This document shows positions 57,391 through 64,000 of a stretch of DNA of 64,000 nt, piece by piece; the stretch's first letter is position 1, and each line of letters starts with the position of its first letter. Below the pieces are notes generated by a model. That model saw only the letters and a program-made list of their open reading frames with translations, made no database searches and had not been told where the DNA came from. This DNA comes from Planctomycetota bacterium. GTDB taxonomy: Bacteria > Planctomycetota > Planctomycetia > Gemmatales > Gemmataceae. A program made the position numbers and the translations under genes. The stretch spans positions 1 to 64,000 of the forward strand of contig JAKBCS010000003.1 in NCBI GenBank assembly GCA_021807595.1, read 5' to 3'.

Positions 57391-57461
57391 CCGGTCGTCG
57401 GTTGGCCGCGATGCGGAGCGCGAGGGCCTAGCGCTCCGCATCGCGGCCAACCGACGACCGG
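57391..57461. repeat. Perfect 31-bp-stem inverted repeat
   Basis: ccggtcgtcggttggccgcgatgcggagcgc (57391-57421) and exact reverse complement (57431-57461), 9-nt loop gagggccta. Confidence 0.98.
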
Positions 57462-57546
57462 TGGACATTCTTGTACCCCTCTGGTAGTTTTATCTCGATG
57501 GGCCGATGCGGCTGGGATAACGAGAACCTGGAAAAAAATCTCTCTC

Positions 57547-58395
57547 ATGGCGAACGCAATATCCGACCTGATTCGCTTCCTCCATCGTCCCGCGCTCCGC
57601 GACGCCACGTTGGTGCTTGCCTTCGATGGTTGGATGGACGGTGGCGACGTGTCCACCGGCACGGTCCAGCGTCTGGTCGATCTGTTGCAAGCAAAGCCGG
57701 TCGTGGAGATCGATCCCGATTCGTTCTACATTTACAATTTCCCCGGCACGATGGAATTGGCCGCTCTCTTTCGTCCCAGCATCGAGATCGAAGACGGACT
57801 CATTAAAGCCATCGACCTTCCCACGGCAAAATTCTTTTGTCACGAAACGGCCAATCTCCTGCTCTTTCTCGGCAAAGAACCGAATCTGCGCTGGCCCACC
57901 TTCGCCGAGTGTATGTTGGCCGTCATCGACGTTTTCCAGGTGCGACGCATCCTTTTTGTCGGTTCGTTCGGCGGGACGGTTCCTCACACGCGCGAGCCGC
58001 GCCTGCACGTCACCTGCTCCGACGCGGAGATGCTGCCGGAGATGGAACCGTATGCTTCGCGGCGAACCGCCTACGAAGGACCGGGTTCCTTCGCCAGTTA
58101 TCTGATGACGCGAGTCTGCGAAACCGGCGCGCGCATGGCCACGCTGGCCGCCGAGATACCCGGCTACTTGCAAGGCCCGAATCCCGTGTGCATTGAGGCC
58201 GTCACGCGCCGCCTGGCCAAGATTCTTCAATTGCCGCTCGACCTTGCGCCGCTGCGCGCGGCCAGCACCGAATGGGAACTGGCCGTGACGGCGACTATCG
58301 AGAAGGACGAAGACACGAGCGGCAAAGTGCGCGAGATGGAAGAGGCATACGATAACGAATTGTTGCGTAGCGGCGAAAGTGAAGAAGCCGTTTAG
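57547..58395 (+). CDS. PAC2-family protein
   Basis: LVLAFDGWMDGGDVSTGTVQRLVDLL..DSFYIYNFPGTMELA..RRILFVGSFGGTVPHTREPR. Confidence 0.9.
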   Translation: MANAISDLIRFLHRPALRDATLVLAFDGWMDGGDVSTGTVQRLVDLLQAKPVVEIDPDSFYIYNFPGTMELAALFRPSIEIEDGLIKAIDLPTAKFFCHETANLLLFLGKEPNLRWPTFAECMLAVIDVFQVRRILFVGSFGGTVPHTREPRLHVTCSDAEMLPEMEPYASRRTAYEGPGSFASYLMTRVCETGARMATLAAEIPGYLQGPNPVCIEAVTRRLAKILQLPLDLAPLRAASTEWELAVTATIEKDEDTSGKVREMEEAYDNELLRSGESEEAV

Positions 58396-58453
58396 CCGCA
58401 AACCGAGAAGTATCCCTCTGTTCTCAGGAGGAGAGGGGGGCTTTGCGGATAGT
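58396..58453. repeat. Dispersed hairpin-type repeat, copy 2 (copy 1 at 14959-15015)
   Basis: ccgcaaaccgagaagtatccctctgttctcaggaggagaggggggctttgcggatagtct with ccgcaaa/tttgcgg terminal arms. Confidence 0.75.
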
Positions 58454-58531
58454 CTTTTTGCCGCGAACCGATGGACATTGCAGTGGTCTGCCCTGCCATC
58501 GAATCGCGGCCAGAGGATACGACTTATCGCA

Positions 58532-60658
58532 CTACTTGTTCTCGCCGTTCAACTCGATGCGGCAAGTGTAGCCCAATTGCGGATCGCCTCGTTCGAGCAG
58601 CGATTCGCACAGCGTTCGCAAGCTCGGTTCCACCTTCAGCGACTTTTCCTTACCGTCGAGGAAAACCCGCACCGCTTTGCCGAAGTCGAGGTTCCTGCCA
58701 TCGAGATTAAGACACAATGCGTTTACTTTGTGTGTCTTTAGGTCGATGCGATTGTCTCGAATAACGGCGTCGATGCTGCCTCCCTTGGCCGGATGGGAGA
58801 CCGCCAGCCAATAGAAATGGTCCACGACCGCATCGGTCAAATCCCAGGTGAGATGGCGCGGCGCGGCCTTGCGCGCGAAGGGGTACATCTCTTTGATCTT
58901 GTCGCGGTCGGGCAGTCCGCCGTGGCCAAACCCTTTCTTAAGCTCCATTTCAACGGGATAGTCTCCCTTATTCTCGCCTTTCAATTTCTCGATTTGCTTG
59001 TTGAACGCCTCGCAGCGTTCGCGGCGTCCGTAGGCGTTGTCGTTCTCGCCGATCATAAAGGTGAAGCGTGTATTACGCAGCGTTCGCGGCGAGATAGCCC
59101 CGTCGGTGGGAGCGGCGGCGCTGCTGTGAACGGCGGCAAAGCGATCGGGAATTTTCGGTCCCAGGAAGAACGCGCCGTACCCGCCGTGCGAGTAGCCCAT
59201 GAGGTATACTTTGTCCGCATCCACGTCGCCGAAAAGCAAAAACTGTCGGATCAAGTTGGCGAGCAATGGCGGGACGTAATCGTCGTAGAATCCATTCCAG
59301 GTATCGTTGGGCGCACGCAGCGCGAGATATTGATAGCCGCCGACGCTCGGTTGATCGCGGTAATAATTTTGCATGATACGCCACTGGCTGTCGTTGACTT
59401 GCTTGGGCGCTCCGCCGCCGCCGTGCATGGCGATGAACAAAGGCCAACCGTTGGCCGGTCTTTTGCCCACTTTGCGGATCGTGTAAGCACTGGTGTATTT
59501 GTCGAAACGCACTTGGTTCTGCGCGAAATCATTCTTGACCCTCTCGTGCTGCGGAGCTTCTCGATACGATTTCCAAACCACTCGGCGCACCGCCTCCTCG
59601 TGCCGCGCCAGCAAGCGATCGAACGACACGTCGAAACCCCACTTCCTCCGTTCCTCCGCGCCGGCGGCGAAGTACGCCTTCACTGCTTTTTCGATGCGCT
59701 CGGTCTGCTCTTGCGTTAGCGCCGCCTTGCCTTCCTCCTTGGGCTTAGCGGTTTCGGCGCGGGCATAGCGATCGGTGACGTTCTCGGCAAACACTTCTTT
59801 TTGATCGGGTGCCCACACCAGGGGAAAGAGAACCTCGGTACGCCGAAAACTGGAAGCATAAATGGCATGTCGGGGCGAATCCTTTTGTGCTTTGGCGGCA
59901 ATGCCGGTGAACCAACCGCGATCCAGTCCCTTCGAGTCCGGCTCGGCCGCGCCGGCGAAGTGCCAACCGTCGTCCCAGATTTCGACCCAGGTATGATTGC
60001 CGCTCTTGTCCGCCCACAACGGCGTCCCCGCCAAACGCGCCGGCACGCCCACGCTTCGGCAAGCATCGCTCAACAGGATCGACAAGCCGGTACACGTCGC
60101 CCTGCCCTGGGCAATCGTTTCCTTGGGACTTTGATGCGGCTGCTTGCGTTCGCGGGAATAGCGAACCTTCAGCTTGGGGAAGATCGTCTCGTTGAGCCGT
60201 CGTGCCGCTTGGCCGGAAGTCTTGCAGTCTTTCACGAGCGGCGCGCACAACTCGTACAACTCCTTCCGCCACGAATCGCGCGCCTCATCCACGTTGGCAT
60301 AAGCGAGGACATCGTTGAGGAAAATGTCTTCTGGAATCTTTGCCCCCCAAGGAGACTCCTTGCGTACCTTGTACGCCAACTCGACGTTGGACAGCAAAAA
60401 GTCACAACGGAGAGAACGCAAATCGCGCGGCGGCATGTTGGCAATCAGAAAAGTCATCCCCTTGCTCTGCTCGCCCGGAACCGTCTTCAGCGCTTTCTCC
60501 AACTCGACGCGATTGTCTCCGGCTCGTCGCAGCGCCTTTTCGATTTCTTCCGGCCAACGCTTCGCCTTCTCCTCACCCGCTCGCGGGGGAGACGAAATCG
60601 AAGAGGCAGCCAGCAAAGCCAATCCAAGGGACACTCGAACGATCGCGTTAGTCTTCAT
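58532..60658 (-). CDS. Secreted transglutaminase-like / alpha-beta hydrolase fusion protein
   Basis: QGRATCTGLSILLSDACRSVGVPARLAGTPLW..NHTWVEIWDDGWHFAGAAEPD (TGase C/H/D) and GYSHGGYGAFFLGPKIPDRFAAVHSSAAAPTDG (GxSxG). Confidence 0.85.
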   Translation of the reverse strand: MKTNAIVRVSLGLALLAASSISSPPRAGEEKAKRWPEEIEKALRRAGDNRVELEKALKTVPGEQSKGMTFLIANMPPRDLRSLRCDFLLSNVELAYKVRKESPWGAKIPEDIFLNDVLAYANVDEARDSWRKELYELCAPLVKDCKTSGQAARRLNETIFPKLKVRYSRERKQPHQSPKETIAQGRATCTGLSILLSDACRSVGVPARLAGTPLWADKSGNHTWVEIWDDGWHFAGAAEPDSKGLDRGWFTGIAAKAQKDSPRHAIYASSFRRTEVLFPLVWAPDQKEVFAENVTDRYARAETAKPKEEGKAALTQEQTERIEKAVKAYFAAGAEERRKWGFDVSFDRLLARHEEAVRRVVWKSYREAPQHERVKNDFAQNQVRFDKYTSAYTIRKVGKRPANGWPLFIAMHGGGGAPKQVNDSQWRIMQNYYRDQPSVGGYQYLALRAPNDTWNGFYDDYVPPLLANLIRQFLLFGDVDADKVYLMGYSHGGYGAFFLGPKIPDRFAAVHSSAAAPTDGAISPRTLRNTRFTFMIGENDNAYGRRERCEAFNKQIEKLKGENKGDYPVEMELKKGFGHGGLPDRDKIKEMYPFARKAAPRHLTWDLTDAVVDHFYWLAVSHPAKGGSIDAVIRDNRIDLKTHKVNALCLNLDGRNLDFGKAVRVFLDGKEKSLKVEPSLRTLCESLLERGDPQLGYTCRIELNGENK

Positions 60659-61004
60659 CGCCATCTCCAAGGGAGACCGGAAAGCAGCCCGAAAATACCC
60701 CAGTGCGTTTTACGACTCCAACGCGGTGAAGGCACATCGGTGCGCGAAACACGAACGATTCGAGGTCGTCCTCCGGTTTTCGTTGTGTCTTGTGAAATGT
60801 TGCAATCGAATTCGTTCCGTAGCCAGCGCGTCGAACGGTAAAATAGGAATTGTCATTCCGCCGACGAGTCGATATGAGGATTTGGCGAGAGACTGCGGAA
60901 GGTCTATCGCAAGACGCGGCGGAGAAGCGTAAGATAGAGGTAGAGAAGCGTTTCTCCGGTTCGCACTGGAGCAGCGGGATACTCCTCCGAGGAGGAAACG
61001 AGGT

Positions 61005-62114
61005 ATGCCGACGGAAAATAAAATCTTCGGGAGCGAGGGGGTGGCCCTGCTCGCTCCCGAAGTACGCAGCGGCCGGGAAACACTGCCCGCGGAACGCTGC
61101 TTAGAAATCCACCGGATCATGGTTCGCAGCCGCGTCATGGAAGAGCGGACGATTAAGATGAGCAAGTCGGGACAGGGGTATTTCTGGATCGGTGGGCCGG
61201 GTGAGGAAGCATTCAACACCTGTCTCGGATTGCAAGTCAAAAAAGGCCGCGGCCCCTCCTACGATTATCTCCACCTTCACTATCGCAACAGCGCCACCCT
61301 CGTCGCTCTGGGTATGCCGGTCGCGGACGGCATTCGCCAAATGGCTATGACCGCCACCGACCCGCACTCGATGGGGCGCAATTTCATCGGCCACTTCGCT
61401 TGCCGCGACTGGAATGTCTTGCCGGTCACCTCGGTCATCGAAGTGCAGCACGTCATGGCTCCGGGCACGGCGATGGTGCAGAAACGATTCGGCGGCGATG
61501 GCATCACCATCGTCACCGGCGGTGATGCCGGCAGCGCGGAGGGCGATTTCGCCTCCTGTCTGGTCTGGTGCAGCCGGCCGGGCAAGGAATTGCCGGTGTT
61601 GATTGTCGTCACCAACAACGGTTGGGGCATCTCCACATCGGCGAGCAGTCAGCACGGCGAAAGAAATATCTGCGATCGCGGCAAGGCGTTCGGCATTCGC
61701 GGCGAAGTCGTCGATGGCAACGATGTCGTGGCCAGCTGGCACGCAGTTCGCCGAGGGATGGACTATTGCCGTCGAGAACGACGGCCTTACTTGCTTGAGG
61801 CGAAAGTCTCGCGACTCTACGGGCATTCGTCTTCTAGTGGAGCGCAGCGCGTGGCCCACGAAGACGATCCCATCGAACTATTCGAGCGCAAACTGCTCGA
61901 TACAGGTCTCGTCGATAGTCTAACTCTCGATCAAGCGCACGAGGAAGCCGATGCGGAAGTCGAAGCGGCGGTCGAGCAGGTCTTGAACGAGCCGATGCCC
62001 ACTGCCGCCGATGTGGAGCGATACACCTACGCGCCCAGCACGGTCGATGCGGTTTATCCAGAAGATTACACGGGACTGCCGGGATATGAATTGTCGGTAC
62101 TCCGGAAGCCTTAG
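61005..62114 (+). CDS. 2-oxoacid dehydrogenase E1 component alpha subunit
   Basis: RIMVRSRVMEERTIKMSKSGQGYFWIGGPGEEAFN..TGGDAGSAEGDFASCLVWCSRPGKELPVLIVVTNNGWGIST..GIRGEVVDGNDVV. Confidence 0.93.
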   Translation: MPTENKIFGSEGVALLAPEVRSGRETLPAERCLEIHRIMVRSRVMEERTIKMSKSGQGYFWIGGPGEEAFNTCLGLQVKKGRGPSYDYLHLHYRNSATLVALGMPVADGIRQMAMTATDPHSMGRNFIGHFACRDWNVLPVTSVIEVQHVMAPGTAMVQKRFGGDGITIVTGGDAGSAEGDFASCLVWCSRPGKELPVLIVVTNNGWGISTSASSQHGERNICDRGKAFGIRGEVVDGNDVVASWHAVRRGMDYCRRERRPYLLEAKVSRLYGHSSSSGAQRVAHEDDPIELFERKLLDTGLVDSLTLDQAHEEADAEVEAAVEQVLNEPMPTAADVERYTYAPSTVDAVYPEDYTGLPGYELSVLRKP

Positions 62115-62143
62115 CCGCCGATTCGTCTCCATAGAGGACTTTC

Positions 62144-63202
62144 ATGGCCACGTTGGTACAAGCCGTTCGTTTGGCGCTGCGCTACGGTGAAGAACATCTC
62201 GGCGTCACGGATGTTTTCGGCGAAGATGTCGGGCCGCCTTTGGGCGGGGTGTTCACGGCCACGCAGGGACTGAAAACGGCTTGGAATTCGCCCCTCGATG
62301 AGCGCGGCATCATCGGGGCGGCCATGGGCATCGCCTATGCCGGCGGACGGCCCGTCGCCGAGATCCAATTCTGCGATTATGGCTTTAATACCATCGACCT
62401 GCTCAAGGTGGCGGGCAATCAGCGCTGGGCGGGCGCGGGCAATTACGAGTTGCCGATGGTGGTGATGACGCCCAGCGGTTCCGGCATTCGCGGCAGTCTC
62501 TACCATTCGCATTCCTTCGAGAGTTGGGCGAGTCGATTGGCCGGGTGGAAGATCGTTATGCCCAGCAATCCGCTCGACGCCTACGGCCTGATGCTGTCGG
62601 CCATCGTCGATCCCAATCCGGTGCTGGTGCTGTTGCCCAAGGCGTTGTTGCGAGTGCGCGGCGACAAGAAGATACCCGGTGAACCGGACGGCGAGGACGA
62701 ATTGAAATCGCGCATCGACGCACCCGTAGGGGATCGGGGCAATTGGCAGCCGCGTTGGCCGGAACTGAAGCCGTATTTTGTCCCGCTCGGCTCGGCGTCG
62801 CTAGTCCGCGAAGGCGTCGATGCCACGGTCGTCAGCTATGGCCGAACTCTACCCCTATGCGTGCAGGCGGCGGACAAGTTGGCCGAAGAGACGGGCAAAC
62901 AATGCGACATTCTCGATCTGCGCAGTATTTTCCCCTACGATTGGAAAGCGATCTCCGATAGCGTCCGTAAGACGGGGCGCGTGCTGATCGTCAACGAGGA
63001 TACCGAGGTGACGAACTTTGGCGAACACCTGTTGCGCCGAATCATCGACGAGCATTTCTACGATTTGTTGGTCCGTCCGCGCCTGCTCGCCGGTAAGCAT
63101 GTACCGGGGATCGGCCTCAATCAAGTGTACGAACAAAATACCGTGCCGCAGCTGCCGGGCATCCGCGAAACCCTGCGGTCGGTCCTTACGGAAGAGGCTT
63201 AG
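62144..63202 (+). CDS. 2-oxoacid dehydrogenase E1 component beta subunit
   Basis: VFGEDVGPPLGGVFTATQGLKTAWN..DERGIIGAAMGIAYAGGRPVAEIQFCDYGFNTIDLL..SHSFESWASRLAGWKIVMPSNP. Confidence 0.95.
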   Translation: MATLVQAVRLALRYGEEHLGVTDVFGEDVGPPLGGVFTATQGLKTAWNSPLDERGIIGAAMGIAYAGGRPVAEIQFCDYGFNTIDLLKVAGNQRWAGAGNYELPMVVMTPSGSGIRGSLYHSHSFESWASRLAGWKIVMPSNPLDAYGLMLSAIVDPNPVLVLLPKALLRVRGDKKIPGEPDGEDELKSRIDAPVGDRGNWQPRWPELKPYFVPLGSASLVREGVDATVVSYGRTLPLCVQAADKLAEETGKQCDILDLRSIFPYDWKAISDSVRKTGRVLIVNEDTEVTNFGEHLLRRIIDEHFYDLLVRPRLLAGKHVPGIGLNQVYEQNTVPQLPGIRETLRSVLTEEA

Positions 63203-63251
63203 ACGACTCGGCGTCGGAAGCCGCCGAGTATCAATTTCGGTGAGGATCATC

Positions 63252-64000
63252 ATGGACTTTGCGCTGCCGGAAATCGGCGAGGGCGTCTACGAAGCCGAGT
63301 TGATTCGCTGGCTGATCGAGCCGGGCGCTGCCGTCAAGCGCGGCCAAGCGCTCGCCGAAGTGATGACTGACAAGGCGACCATGGAAGTCCCCGCGCCGTT
63401 TTTGGGTACTGTTGTCGCGCTGCGCGCTCAGCCCGGCCAACCGATCAAAGTTGGTGAGGTTCTGCTCAGCTACGAAGAATTGGGCGAGAAAGGGAGAGGA
63501 GGGAAAGAGGCGAAGCAGCGAGGAGGAGAAACGGAGAACGGAAAGCAGGGAGACGGAGAGATGGATGCGCTGCCGATCCCGAAATCCGCTTCTCCTCTTC
63601 TTTCCTCCCTTTCCGTCAAGGCAGCTCCGTCGGTGCGGCAATTGGCTCGAAAGCTGGGCATCGATCTGCGCACCTTGACGGGAAGCGGTCCAGAGGGGCG
63701 CATTCTGATTGAGGATCTTGCGCCGAGGCTTCAGAAACCGACGGCTCCGATGACGCGCATCGAGGCAGTGCCCGATTATGGGAAACCCGGCACGCGCATC
63801 AAAATGCAAGGATTGCGGCGTACGATTGCCCAACGCATGGTGTTATCCAAGCGGACGATTCCGCATTACAGCTACGTCGATGAATGCGACGTGACCGATC
63901 TCGTTCGTCTGCGCGAGCGCTTGCGCGACGTTTATGCCCGCGCCGGCATCAAGTTGACTTACTTGCCATTTTTCGTGAAGGCGGTGGTAGCCGCCCTCAA
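63252..64000 (+). CDS. Dihydrolipoamide acyltransferase E2 (partial, runs off the right edge; absent from the ORF track because it lacks a stop)
   Basis: MDFALPEIGEGVYEAELIRWLIEPGAAVKRGQALAEVMTDKATMEVPAPFLGTV (lipoyl domain), PSVRQLARKLGIDLRTLTGSGPEGRILIEDL (E3-binding), start of the catalytic domain. Confidence 0.95.
   Translation, partial: MDFALPEIGEGVYEAELIRWLIEPGAAVKRGQALAEVMTDKATMEVPAPFLGTVVALRAQPGQPIKVGEVLLSYEELGEKGRGGKEAKQRGGETENGKQGDGEMDALPIPKSASPLLSSLSVKAAPSVRQLARKLGIDLRTLTGSGPEGRILIEDLAPRLQKPTAPMTRIEAVPDYGKPGTRIKMQGLRRTIAQRMVLSKRTIPHYSYVDECDVTDLVRLRERLRDVYARAGIKLTYLPFFVKAVVAAL

Noticed and set aside
1-64000. tRNA, rRNA, tmRNA, RNase P RNA, phage or defence systems
   Set aside because: No characteristic sequence motifs or proteins recognised on either strand by eye; a tRNAscan-SE/Rfam/PADLOC run would be decisive.

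Overview
GC-rich bacterial chromosome segment, most likely a planctomycete (Gemmata-like). The cues are eukaryotic-like Ser/Thr kinases, giant WD40/TPR proteins, several PQQ-type beta-propeller proteins, a ThuA protein and a creatininase. Gene content includes a minus-strand flagellar operon in transcription order flgF-flgG-flgA-flgH-flgI-flgJ-flgN-flgK-flgL (about 8.6-17.6 kb). A FliA/WhiG-type sigma factor lies unlinked at 46.8 kb. Other genes include HU, tsaD, thiL, truD, SulP, a K+ channel/TrkA protein, PAC2, and a 2-oxoacid dehydrogenase cluster (E1alpha, E1beta, partial E2) running off the right edge. No rRNA, tRNA, CRISPR array, prophage or transposase was recognised. The most unusual signal is a set of short GC-rich palindromic elements. 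These include a perfect 31-bp stem, a perfect 20-bp stem, a 32-bp perfect palindrome, a three-hairpin MITE-like unit flanked by CTAA, and a repeat pair sharing about 55-60 bp. Two related-looking segments sit in frame inside protein-coding genes (a Gfo/Idh/MocA-like gene and the E2 linker), resembling palindromic elements captured into ORFs. Other points of interest are heptanucleotide arrays at the junction of an ABC gene pair, a WD40 pseudogene, a beta-helix receptor-like kinase, a transglutaminase-hydrolase fusion, and a roughly 700-bp apparently non-coding leader before the sigma factor. All calls come from reading the sequence and supplied ORF translations; no database search was run.
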